Assembly (NCBI RefSeq): GCF_027579695.1
Contig: NC_083570.1
Coordinates: forward strand, 96,227,463-96,291,462
Direction: 5' to 3'
From: Neoarius graeffei
Taxonomy: Eukaryota > Chordata > Actinopteri > Siluriformes > Ariidae
DNA: 64,000 bases
The notes under the pieces: generated by a model
What the model was told of the DNA's origin: nothing
What the model saw: only the letters and a program-made list of their open reading frames with translations
Databases searched by the model: none
Shown here: piece by piece, positions 14,001 through 28,200 of the stretch
Layout: each line of letters starts with the position of its first letter
Position numbering within the stretch: the stretch's first letter is position 1
Position numbers and translations under genes: made by a program

Positions 14001-17000
14001 GCTACTGTCCAAACTTTTCTGAAACGCGTTGCTGACATCAAATTCAAAATGAGCATATATTTTAAAAAAAAAATCTCAGTTTCAACATTTGATATGTTGT
14101 CTTTGTACCATTTTCAATGAAATATAGGGTTTCAAGGATTTACAAATCTTCATATTTTGTTTTTATTTATGTTTTACACATTGTCCCAACGTTTTTGGAA
14201 TTGGGGTTGTAGAATTCCAAAAGGTGGCATAATGCATTTCATGCTAATACCCTCAATTTCACATCTTTTCAGACTATAAAAAAACCCTGCAAGGAACCTG
14301 ATGATGTGAGTTTTGGCACTGCAACACAGGTCCACTGACCCATATGCTTTGAAAATGGAGCACTGTGTGTGCAGAAATCCAGACTTACTCTGTAGGTTTA
14401 TATTTAACTGCACCTACTTTGAGAGCACTGTTGCAAAGTGGCCACCGCCTCCTGTCATGGCTCATGTAGAATGTTAAAAATACTCTGAGGTGAAGTGGAT
14501 ATGTAGGCTGGTGTCTCTTACAGGCTTGTCTTTGATGGTGGGGCTTGACACACACAGGTAGAGCTTCCCTTCCTCCTCCATGCAGGCATCTATCAGCGCT
14601 TGGACTGAGCTCTCCTCTTGAAACAGTAGAAATGCATAACCTGGAAAAAGAGGACATGTTTGCATACTTATTCAAAGTAGAGAAATAGCAACTTCTATAG
14701 ATTTACCCCCAAAAATGTTTATTTCTGTATTAACTTATGTGGTGATGTCTGTATAAGGCTAAACATGTACCTCCAGCATGGATTACTTACAGTGCTTAGA
14801 CCTAATGACCCAGGTCAGTAGGCTTTTAAAATTAGAGCATTTATCTTAATGAGCTCCTATATGAAAATGGACTTGAATTACAATAGCTTTAATATCCTGC
14901 TTAACTTGCAACTAGCATCTGACCATTAACCCATTTATTGTACCTTGTGCTGACTGCAACCTTTGTCCAATCCAGGGACAGGCAGGTACAATTTATTTTT
15001 TGCCAATTAATTTGGAGAAAGTCCATGAATGTACATCTCCTTAATGTAAATATATAAACAAACAGGACTCATTTGGAATGAGAATTACAACTGATGACAG
15101 GGATTTGTGACTGCAGGGTTTACGTCAACATTTATGCTACAAAAGTGCTCATCTTGTGTGGATTTGATGATTTATTCACCAATATGGGATAGTCATATGC
15201 ATCAGGACAGAGCATGTACAACTTTAAATGATTTACCTTTGGGTGGAAAGTAGGACTTGCTCTCTGCTTTGTGAGGCCAATCCACAAACAAGTGTCCAAA
15301 CCGACGGAAACTAGCAGTGATTTCATCTAAAAATAAGACATTAACACCATTACCAACAATACTATTGTTTGGATATATACACACACACAAACAGACTTGA
15401 GTGTTTTCCTGGGAAATATGGCACTAGTATTTTATACGAACTACAACTGTGACATAATTAAATAATATTGGCTGAATGGTATATCTGATGTACTCCATTC
15501 AGCTAGCATGATATTGAACGAGTCGAAGACAAGTTTTTAAGAATATCCACTGAAGTTTTAGTAGCCTTTTGGGTGTTCAATACGTCTTTCTCTTTCAAAA
15601 TTGTCTCAAAATCTTCTGTATTTAATTAAACAAACCTGGCGGCCATGTTTGTTTACAAATTGTCACAGTCGCTCACCAGCACGGAAGTTGTGTGTAATAC
15701 ACATCTTATGGCATTTTCAATCCACTGCAACAGTTTACTGCCGGTGAACAAAGAAATGCTTCAGCGCATGCACAGCAGAAAACTCTCTCATTGAATATTT
15801 GCATCAGCTCCGATGTGTGACGTTGTCTTGACAATCATGCAATATCAAAAACCATATTCAACGCTCATTCTCCATTGGATAGAGTGACGTAATACATGTA
15901 GGATAAGTGATATGATAATATTGCATGCTATCAAACCAAATGAGTGAAACCCGCTGGAAGGGAATAGAATACATGTTTTCATTCCATTGAAAAAGCGTCC
16001 TGTACGTATAAAAATTCCCAATATTTCACTCTGATGTCACTCCCAGTTTTTTCCTGCTGACTTGACGCGCGTTGTCAAAATGGCGAATTGGTTCAAAATG
16101 AAAAGTCTTAACTTGCATTTTTGTTTGTGGATGTATCTATATAGTAGAAAGAATATTACATGGTGGTGTGAAGATATCAAGTTTATCTTCTCATGTTGAA
16201 AAATATTTCACTCGTTCGCTATGCTCACTTGAAGTATGTCCACCACTCGAAGATAAACTTCATATCTTCGTGCCACCATATAATATCCTCTCATTCATCC
16301 ATCTATCTATCAAAAATACAAATCTACGTACACACACGCACACACACACACTTCCCCACAGGAGCTTTAGAGCATTTCCACTGCAGGAACTAGGGATGAT
16401 TTTATTTCTAGAGCAATGTGTTAAGGAAACTTTTTAGTTCCTGCATCAAATTATGTAATTGCCTGTGGACTAGAATCATTTGGGCAGAGCTCGATAAATC
16501 CTCTTACCCAATTTAAAAAAAAAAAAAAAAACACTAGTTTTACATCAAACAGCACAACCAGCAAAGCAGAATGACCCTACAGTGCTTTTGGCTTTTAGTG
16601 AGGAGTCAAAAACAAAGTATAAAACCTTAACATAACTTCAATCTCAACTATATCTATGCCCACTTTGTTGCTGTAATTTTGCTGTGCACAGTTTGCATCA
16701 TTCTGTTAACGGTTGCATAAGCTCTGTCACAGTAACAGCACAGTAACAAGCATGGTTACTGCAGTACAGCGGAAACACAAAACAGGAACTCATCCATGAG
16801 TTCCACCGGCATAGTAGTGTAGTGGTTAGCACGGTCACCTCACAGCAAGAAGGTTCTGGGTTCGAACCCAGTGGCCGGCGAGGGCCTTTCTGTGTGGAGT
16901 TTGCATGTTCTCCCCGTGTCTGTGTGGGTTTCCTCCGGGTGCTCCGGTTTCCCTCCACAGTCCAAAGACATGCAGTTAGGTTAATATGGGACGGCCTTGG

Positions 17001-20000
17001 GCTGAGGTGCCCTTGAGCGAGGCACCTAACTCCCAATTGCTCCCCGGGCGCTGTTAGCATGGCTGCCCACTGCTCTGGGTATGTGTGCGCGCTCATTGCT
17101 CACGTGTGTGTTCACTGCAGAGAGGAAATTTCACAAGTGTGTGATGAATAAAGTTGTGCTTTCTTTTCTTTTTTTCTTATAGTTCTTATTCAGGAGAATT
17201 TTTGGAACCTTGGTAGAAACATGCATATTACAAAGTAACTGAATAGAAGAAACAGCAAATATATCATCCAAATCAAATTAACATAAACTGCGCAAGTTGC
17301 AATAAGCCGGTGTGCCCAATAAGCACAATGGGCAAAAGTTAAAATTACAGGTTACACTTTTAGATTACCTTCATCTATATCAGGAGGTAGTCCACCAACA
17401 AACACTTTACGAGAGTAGCGCTCGATACGCTCGCCATTCTGATGAGGAAAGCAGTGTGGGGAACCCAGGCCACCAAGACTCTGCTCAGACCTCTCATCAT
17501 CCCCAAAACTGCGCTCATCCTCCATGGGGAACAGGGATGAGGGACCTAGCACACACATGCATAAGCCATTATTATCATTCAGTGATTAAATGGTAAAGGA
17601 CAAAAAGATGTGAACAATTGGGATGTATAATAGGTAAGAAATTTCAACCTGAGCATATACATATAGTCAAAGACCTGAAGCCAAACTAAACACAAATGCA
17701 CCATGCAGCATTTACCTCGTCGTCTTCCATAATTCCTTGCTGCATGCAAAGTAGGACAAAATAGATTTCAGGATAGATCTTACTCTGTGAAGTCTAAATG
17801 TGCATGGTAAAGGGAAACTTTGAGAAATATGGCATACCATTCCCAGAGAGAGAGCCTTCCTCAGGTGGATGGGAAAAGCCAAAGCGACCTACAGCAAAGC
17901 CAAGCACAGACTATAAACATCCTATGAGCCAACACATAAAATTAGTTCAACACTGGTCTGCTTTGTTCAGTACAGTTAATATTGACTGATAGATCTAGGC
18001 ATCTGGAAAGCCGTCACTTCTGAGCACCAGATCACTGAATCTCTGGAACTGACCTTTGGGTCCTAATACTGTTTGACGTTTCATGTCAAGTGACAAATCA
18101 CTTATAGTTAGTCACTTGTGAGAGTGTAGTGAACGCTACTGTTACTACTTTTGGATATGCAGTGTCCAACTTTTTTTCTTTTTAATTCAAGTCAGTTTAT
18201 TTGCAATAAATTCTGCTTGATGTGATGTCAGTGCCAGATCTTGGCAGACTTTTACGGCAATGGTTCCGCTCACCCACCAGACCTCCCTGGTTCATCTTGA
18301 AGCTCTATTCCTGCAGCTTTGCAGCACCAGATAAAGCGGCAAATTGCTTCTTGTAGCTGTGAATAATCTCACCTGAACATTGTAGACCTAAGAAGAAAAG
18401 ACTTTGTCTTTTCTATATATGATTGTTTTGTAAAAATATATAGATGACTATAGAAAATCACGCACACTGATTGGTCGAGAAATTCGGACTATTTCTTGAT
18501 AATCACCTCAAGCAACTTGGCAAAATGGCTGCCAATTGCTTCGTCACTGTAAGTGAGGAAGAATTACAAATTATGCTGTTCCTAAAAGCACTTAAGATAC
18601 AAAGAAAGTTTGGTTTAAATCTATTCAGATGTAAGGTGGAATTGTGATTTATTTTATCCATTTTAAAGCAAAATATTTTTTGTGACTTGCACAGATTAGT
18701 GACACCTCTGCACCATGCCTTTATTATATTTGCATGCTATTTTTGAAGATTGAAAAATATTTAATACAATTTTTTTTAAATAAAAATCACCCATGTATTT
18801 ATACTAAAACAATTATCTACCCCAGGCTCAGTGAACATTGGTGAATAACAACCTCGACTTCATCTTGGTTACCATTCACCGATATTCACTTCGCCTTTGG
18901 CAAATAATTGTTAAATACTGTAATGATTTATAAACACCACTATCCAGTGTCACCCAAGAAAAGAAGACTGGTTCCCCTCAAGGTTTCTTCCTCATGTCAT
19001 ATCTCAGTTTTTCCCCCCTCAACACCAGCTTGCTCATTTGAAATCTAAACCTACAGCACATCCAGATTTCTGTAAAGCTGCTTTGTGATGATTTCTGCTG
19101 TTAAAAGCACTATACAAATAAAAACAAACTGAATTAAAAAGTAGAAATAATTGTTTTAATATTGACACTAAATAGGCTCATTTATGAGTGTATTTGTGGT
19201 GCAGTTCTATTGGAATATATTCTTGATGAACGTTGTAAGTAAGGTAAAATAATTTCAAGTTAATATGTCATGTCACATTAGTGATTAATATTCAGTAAAT
19301 TTAGTCAAATTGGTGTTTTCTGATATGTAGTTATGTACAGTGGTGCTTGAAAGTTTGTGAACCCTTTAGAATTTTCCATATTTATGCATAAATATGACCT
19401 AAAACATCATCAGATTTTCACACAAGTCCTAAAAGTAGATAAAGAGAACCCAGTTAAACAAATGAGACAAAAATATTATACTTGGTCATTTATTTAATGA
19501 GGAAAATGATCCAGTATTACATATCTGTGAGTGGCAAAAGTATGTGAACCTTTGCTGTCAGTATCTGGTGTGACCCCCTTGTGCAGCAATAACTGCAACT
19601 AAACATTTCCAGTAACTGTTGATCAGTGCTGCACACCGGCTTGGAGGAATTTTAGCCCATTCCTCCATACAGAACAGCTTCAACTCTGGGATGTTGGTGG
19701 GTTTCCTCACATGAACTGCTCGCTTCAGGTTCTTCCACAACATTTTGATTGGATTAAGGTCAGGACTTTGACTTGGCCATTCCAAAACATTAACTTTATT
19801 CTTCTTTAACCATTCTTTGGTAGAACGACTTGTGTGCTTAGGGTCGTTGTCTTGCTGCATGACCCACCTTCTCTTGAGATTCAGTTCATGGACAGATGTC
19901 CTGACATTTTCCTTTAGAATTTGCTGGTATAATTCAGAATTCATTGTTCCATCAATTATGGCAAGCCATCCTGGCCCAGATGCAGCAAAACAGGCCCAAA

Positions 20001-22215
20001 CCATGATACTACCACCACTATGTTTCACAGATGGAATAAGGTTCTTATGCTGGAATGCAGTGTTTTCCTTTCTCCAAACAGAACGCTTCTCATTTAAACC
20101 AAAAAGTTCTATTTTGGTCTCATCTGTCCACAAAACATTTTTCCAATAGCCTTCTGGCTTGTCCACATGATCTTTAGCAAACTGTAGACGAGCAGCAATG
20201 TTCTTTTTGGAGAGCAGTGGCTTTCTCCTTGCAACCCTGCCATGCACACCATTGTTGTTCAGTGTTCTCCTGATGGTGGACTCATGAACATTAACATTAG
20301 CCAATGTGAGAGAGGCCTTCAGTCGCTTAGAAGTTACCCTGGGGTCCTTCGTGACCTTGCCGACTATTACATGCCTTGCTCTTGGAGTGATCTTTGTTGG
20401 TCGACCATTCCCGGGGAGGGTAACAATGGTCTTGAATTTCCTCCATTTGTACACATTCTATCTGATTGTGGATTGGTGGAGTCCAAACTCTTTAGAGATG
20501 GTTTTGTAACCTTTTCCAGCCTGATGAGCATCAACAACGCTTTTTCTGAGGTCCTCAGAAATCTCATTTGCTCGTGCCATGATACACTTCCACAAGCATG
20601 TGTTGTGAAGATCAGACTTTGCTAGATCCCTGTTCTTTAAATAAAACAGGGTGCCCACTCACACCTGATTGTCATCCCATTGATTGAAAACACCTGACTC
20701 TAATTTCACCTTCAAATTAACTGCTAATCCTAGAGGTTCATATACTTTTGCTACTCACAGATATGTAATATTGGATCATTTTCCTCAATAAATAAATGAC
20801 CAAGTATAATATTTTTGTCTCATTTGTTTAACTGGGTTCTCTTTATCTACTTTTAGGACTTGTGTGAAAATCTGAAGATGTTTTAGGTCATATTTATGCA
20901 GGAATATAGAAAATTCTAAAGGGTTCACAAACTTTCAAGCACCACTGTAATAAGCTTCATGTTGAGGTCCTGACTATTTTGCTTTTAGGTAATCCTGTAC
21001 TTCATTCTTCACTGTTGCTTTAATGTTGCATTAGTTACAACTTTCTGAGGAAATACAGCACTGAAATGAAACGGTTTCTGATTTAATGGAAACTAAAAAC
21101 ACAGGTACAGCTTCATCAGAATCAGATGTCTGCTTCCTGGGCTGAATTAGACTACATCTGAATTTTGGTACATAAACATATTGCATTTATATACATTAAA
21201 AAGTGATTTAACATGTCTATGCTTTTTTTTTCATTTTATTTAGCATGTCTAAAGCTTGTTGAAGAGCAAAATCTGATAGTTAAACATATTTAACAATACT
21301 TAATGCTTCCTATTAACTATCCACACATATTGGGTTTGCCTATGAACAAATATACCAGAACAAACTAAAGAAAAACTTTCAGTGATTGAGGGGTTGTACC
21401 TGATCATGCAGAATAAAATTAAACTGGTTTAAATACTTAAAGGCATTAGGATTTCATATATCTCACAACCTGCCACAGCTGTGGCCTCAAGGTCCAACAC
21501 AGATACCCGTCTTGGAAAACGCAGCTCTTATCAAGTCCTGATATCAATGAAGTGAGAAAATTTAGACTGACTTCAGTGTACTATATTATTGTTGTGAGGC
21601 TGAGCTTTGCTCAGATTAAAACCCTTGCCAGAAAAGCTTGTCATGAGGAATTTTTATAATCCTGCCACCTGTCATGTTTCAAAGTTGAACCAGATTCAGT
21701 GCAAGCTAAATATCTGCTTTTATATCAAGTGACTGACAGACATTATGTCCAGAATCAAATCAGTGCATCAAGTCAGCTGAATTACATTCACATTTTCACT
21801 GCTGCTGTCAGTAAAGCAGAAATGCTAACACCTGCTATAACAGGGCAGGCCTGAATAATTACCGAATGAATATTCAAATATTTCTTCATTACCTTGGCAT
21901 TTATTTAGTATTCACAAGCCTTGTACTTTTTAGTTCCTGTATAACCGCACAATGGTTTCTCCACTTATGTAATGCACTATACAGTATGATGAAACTGAAA
22001 GCTATTTGGGAAATCACCCAAAGGCAGATCATGTTTAGGAACACTCGTGACCTAAAATCACCTGCTACTTTATAAACTGTTAAAGACAATTTCAGACATA
22101 TACAGTGCCCTCAACAATTATTGGCACTACTTGTAAAGTCTAGTTAAAAGGATTAATAAAAAATAAAAAGAAACCCTACCCACACCTTTTGGTAAAGTAG
22201 CTTCATTTCACATTT

Positions 22216-22248
<33 letters not shown>

Positions 22249-25200
22249 AAAACCCGATCTTTAATTGAAATAAAACGAATCCCTCATCAAAAATTATTTG
22301 TTTTCAACAAAAACACGTGTCACTATTATTGGTATCTCAGGAAATTACAGCAAACACAATGTAACTGAAGCATGCTTCCCCTTTAAACTGTACATTTTTG
22401 AGTTGATTGGAGTATGCAAGAGCTTTCAAGTTGTAATCCATGACTACCCAATTAACTGGTGTGTTGACCATAAGTCAGGGAATGGTTATTTAAAAAACAC
22501 CACACACTACTCCTCATTTGAAAATGCCCATTTCTACTATTTGGGCAATACAAACTTGCTTGGAAAAGGACACACATTTATTTTGCCCCCACGTACAGGT
22601 AAGAGACTGCTGGTGAATTACAAGAAAAAGTAAAATATTGAAGTGACCAAGTCTCTAAAACAACCATCAGATGTCACCTCTATACTAACAGATTATTTGG
22701 AAGGTCTGAGAGAAAAAAAGCCTTTTCTGTCAATTAACCACAAAAGTAAAACACTTGAAGTTTGCAAAATGCTACAACTTTGATTGGAACCATGTTCTGC
22801 GGTCTGATGTAACACAAATGGAGCTTTTTGGCAATAATCACTCAAGGTGGATTTGGCATAAAAAGAAGGATGGTGATAATGAAAATAACCCTGTCCCAAC
22901 TGTAAAATATAGGGGAAGTTCTGAGATGTTTTTGGGGCTATTTTTCCTCCAAAAGGTCCTTGAAACCTTGTTGGGGTACATGATATCATGGATTCCATGA
23001 AATACCAGAACATTTTAAATCAAAACCTGTCTGCCAGGAAATTAAAACTGGGTTGTCATTGGATCTTCCAGCAGGACAATGAGCTGAAGCATATGTCCAA
23101 ATCAACACAAAAATGACCACAGAATCAAGCTTCTCAGTCCCATTGAGACTGAGACTGGCCATCTCAGTCCCCTGACCTGAAACCCATTGAAAACCTGTGG
23201 GGTGAGCCGAAAAGGAGAGGGCACAAGAGAGGGTCTAGGACCCTGGATGATCTGGAGAGATTGTGTAAAGAGGAATGGTCTCAGATGCCCTGCTCTGTAT
23301 CTCCAACCTTATAAAATGTTATAGAAGACTGAGGGCTGTTTTACTAGCAAACTGAGGTTGTACAAAGTATTAAATGCAGGGGTGCCAATAATATTGGCAC
23401 GTTATTGTTAATATTTCTTTCTTGCTGAGGGATTTGGTTTTCTCTGAATAAGTTTTTTATTAATTAAAATTAATATGTTGGATTTTTTTTCTTCAGTGTG
23501 AGATGAAGCTACTTCACCAAAAGGTAGATTTGTTTCCCTAACCCTTTTTGCTAATCTTTACCAGGGACACCAGTAATTGTGGAGGTTGCTGTAGGTTATC
23601 TCTCTCTCTCTGTCTCTCTCTCTCACACACGTCCAAAAATATTTGGAGAATGACTTTCATAATTTTTGCCTCTTTACACCAGCACAATGGATTTGAAATG
23701 TAGCAATCAACATGTGATTGAAATGTTGACATCCAGCTTTAAGTCAAAGGGTTTAAAACATATTTTATTAATTGGAGTGGCCAAATCAACAATTTGTTAC
23801 ATTCTTAAGAAGAATGAATGCACTGGCGAGCTCAGTAACATCAGAAGGCTGAGAAGATAATGGAAGACAAACAAAAATACAACCCCAAATCAGAAAAAAG
23901 TTGGGACAGTATACTGAAATTGAGATTAAAACTGAAAACGATTTGCAAATAATCTTTGACCTGTACTGCACTCAAAACAATACAACAGCACATTATTTGA
24001 TGTTTCACCTCATGAGTTTTACTGTTTTTTTTTTTTTTGAAAAAAAAAACCCACTTATTTAAATTTTGATTCTTGCAACACATTAAAAAAAGTTGGGACA
24101 GTAACGCATTTACCACTTTGTAATGGTCCTTAATTCCTTAGTTGCCAAAACTTAAAAGATGCTTAGGGACTGAAGGCACCAAATGATGACGTGTTTCAGG
24201 TGTTATTTCATCCCATTCTTCCTGCAAACAGGTTCGCAAGTTGGTCTTCATTAAATATTTTATTGCACAATTCACCACACACTCTCTACTGGGGACAGGT
24301 CAGGACTGCAGGTAGGCCAGTCCAGCACCCACACGCTCTTCTTCCACAGACATGCTTTGCATGTGTGCAGAATGTGATTTTGCAAATGTGTTGTTGAAAT
24401 ATATTTGGGAAAAAAAATTATGCCATCTTGAAGGCAGCATAGGTTGCTCCAAAATCTCAATGTACTTGTCTGCATTAATGCTGCATCACAGAAGTAGAAG
24501 TTACCATTGCCAAGGGCACTGACACAACCCCATACCATGACAGACCCTGGCTTTTGGACTTGTTGCTGGTAACACTTTGGATGGTCCTTTTTGTCTTTGT
24601 TCCAGAGCACACAGTGTCTATTTCTTACAAAAAAAAAAGGCCTTAAATACTGATTTGTCTGATCACAATACAAATTTCCACCATGTGATGGTCCATCCCA
24701 GATGCCTCTGAGCCCAGATAAGTCAAATGGTACTTCTGGACACAGTTAATATAAGGCTTCTTTTTTGCAAAGTAAAATTTTAACTGGCATTTGTGGATGT
24801 AACTCTATATTGTAGAGCTTGACAAAGATTTGCCAAAGTAATCCCGAGCCCATGTGGTTATATCAGCTATAGATGAATGACGTTTCTTGATTCAGTGTTG
24901 TCTGAAGGATTGGAGATCATGGGTGTTCAGATTAGGCTTGCGCCCTTCACGCACCAAAATTCCTCCAGATTCATTGAATTGTTTAATGATATTATGCACC
25001 ATAGTGTAAGAAATAGCCAAATCTCTTCCTATCGTTCTTTGAGGAACATTGTTTTGAAACATTTCAACTGCTGACAAACTAGACATCCTTGGCCCATCTT
25101 TGCTCCTTAAAGACTAGGCTTTTCCTGGATACTGATTTTGTACCAAATTATGATTAAATAATGATGTGATTTGAAAACAGATGATTGTTTTACCTCATTA

Positions 25201-28200
25201 TTAGCTCCAAATCGCCCTCGCCCCTCCTTTTTTGCAATGTGTTGCAGGCCAGAAATGCAGGAATGGATGTTTAGTAACAAATGAATTAACCCTTTGACCA
25301 TTGCGTAACTTTCCAGAAGGGGTTTCCCTATTACAGGGAGACTGGAATAGCTGTCTGCAGTGGTGAAAGGGTTAAAGTTGACCAAATAAAACATGAAATA
25401 TCTCAGGTTCGTACTGTCTGCAATGAAATGCAAGTCAAAGTAAATTTAGAAAATCACTGCTTTCTTTTTTATTTGCATTTCCATACCATCCCAACTTTTT
25501 CTGATTTGGAATTGTAGATGATCATAGAATTCTTTCCTTGGTGAAGAAAAACTCCTTCATAGCATCTAGTGAAGTCAAGAACACTCAAGGAGGTAGGCCT
25601 ATCATTGTCAAAGTCTACAATCAAGAGATGCTTTCATGAACGTAAATACAGAGCGTTTACCTCAAGATGCAAACCACTGGTAACACTCAAGAAAAGAAAA
25701 GCCAGATTAGGCTTTGCTACGTAGAAAGTCTGCTAAGTGTGGGAAAAGGATTATTTAGACAGATGAAACCAAGATTATCTTATACCAGAACAGTATGCAG
25801 AAGGAAAGGAAAGGGCTCATGATCCAAAGCATACCATATCATCTGTCAAACATGGTGGACTTGGGCATGTATGACTGCCAATGGAACTGAGCCACTGTCA
25901 CTAGTGTTTGTTGATGTGACTGCTGATAGGAATAGCAGGATGAATTCTGAAGTGCATAGAGCTATAATTCCTGCTCAAATTCAGTCATATGCTGCAAAAC
26001 TGATAGGATAGCACTTCACACTACAAGCAGATAATGGCCTAAAACATACCACTAAAACAACCCAAGCAAAGACATATGTGATATTCTTAAATGGCCAAGT
26101 CAATTAACCCAACAGAGCATGCTTTTCACTTACGGAAGACAAAACTGAAGCCAGAAAGACCCACAAACAAGCAGCAACTGAAGGCAGCTGCAGTAAAGGC
26201 CTGGCAAAGGATCCCAAGGGAGGAAACTCAGCATTTGGTGATGGCCGTGGGTTCCAGACTTCAGGCGGTCGTTGACTGAAAAGGATTTGTATCCAGGTAT
26301 TAAAAATTATGCTTATAATTATTTTAGTTTGTCCAATTACTTTTGAGCCCGTGAAAGTGGAAGGACAATGAAAAAAGGCTCTAATTTCTGAACGCTTAAT
26401 GCAATAGTTTTGTTAAACCGTGTAAATTAAAGCTGAAAGTCCATGTTTCAATCACATCTGGATTGTTTCACGTTCAAATCCATTGTCGTGGTGCACAGAG
26501 ACAATTTACAGAAATTGTGTCAATGTCCAAATACTTATGGACGTGACAGGGACATGAATGTCGTCATGGACATGAATCATGCTAACATATGTGTATGTAA
26601 ATTTCTGAGGGAATCTGTATTTTTTTTTTTAAACACAATCAAAATTTTACAGGCAGAATGAAGAAATATAAAATGTTAGGAGACTTAAGTTGGGCACACC
26701 AACAGCACTAATTTTCAATTCTCACCTTATTACACTTCTGCTGTTGCAAATCTACTTAAACTTTTACAGTGAAAGCTAGTTTCCTAAGTTCCCTAAAAAC
26801 AAATAGGCTATTGTTGATTTTTCGTAACAACGACTTGTATGGTATTTTGCACTGTCAGACACATTATAATGGCTTATTATTTGTTTAGACTCATATGTTC
26901 CTGATATTCTGTTCATGTGCTAAAAAAATAAAAGTTGCAAAAATAAATCTTGATGTTATTTCATATGTACAGCTAATTGCAGTTTATTTGCACCATTACC
27001 CATCTACACTTATTGCACTATTGCCTTTACTGGATATATTTTAATTTGTAAACATACTTGTTCCACATGACTACTGAATTAAGTGAACTGGAGCATTTGA
27101 CAATTTGACGAGTCCTAATTTGTCTGTATTTTAAGCTGTTATCAGACTTATTACCAAGACAACAAGCTCATAAACTCAAACCTACTCAGAAGCAGGTTTA
27201 CTCACTGTCTATATTTACATTCAGCCTAATAATCCATTAGTAATCTGACTGATGTGTGTTCTTATCAAAGAAGCTTACAATTGATCATTTCTTTATTTTA
27301 TTTTTAACTAAATTACCATGGATGTTCCTGTGCAAGGAACATATTTCACTTACAAATTTCTGTGCTCATGCAAGGAAAATATCTAGGAAAGGCATAGGAA
27401 TATGTCTAAATTGACAAATAAAATGATTAATAGGCATGTAGACACTTCCTTGTCCTGACTGGTTGGACACTGGTGTTTCACATCTGTGTTTTTTTCCCCT
27501 CCCACCCAATTATACAGTCTGGGGCTCTGAATAGGTATTTTCGTGAAAGCTGTCTGAATACAGTATATGGGGAACTTGTAGGGGAACTCCTATTGCAAAA
27601 ATGATTATTTAAATATCACATTACCCCATTACACTCCAAAATACACAGGGGAAAAGGAACCAAAGAACAGTAATCAATTCAGTCAGAAACACAGAATCAA
27701 GCATTTATTATTAAAAAAAAAACGTCGCCACACATACACTTCAAAAGTAACTTGCAGGAAACAGCATCTTTTAGCATTCCTGGATTGGTGTGCATTTTTT
27801 TCAAAATTGAGCACCAAATATTTATATAGCTTTAATTCCCTCAAGAAAATATCCACAGTGTTCGTTTCAGATGCATCGGTTATTGGTACAAGTGATAGTT
27901 CTTTAGATGGCAGCATATTACATACCTTTCAAAGAATCTTGCTCAGCTCTCATAATGTCAATCAGTGAGTTCTCCAGAGAGTGCATGCTGAAGCCATCAA
28001 AGGACCGACTGCGCTCCTGCTGAGAGCCCAGGAAGAACTGTTAGTAATCTTTAGAAATTGAGAGCCCCTTCTTTCTGTTCATTTTTATACCCAGGCACCT
28101 CTGCACTGAGGGATACACACTGTCACATGTCTGCATTTGGTAGTGTGGCAGAGGTGCTATCTGAGGAGCACAAAGTAAATTAATTTTATCAAAAAGTAAT

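Noticed and set aside
16809..16880. tRNA gene candidate from A and B box motifs
   Set aside because: The boxes belong to SINE heads; no complete cloverleaf with acceptor stem is present.
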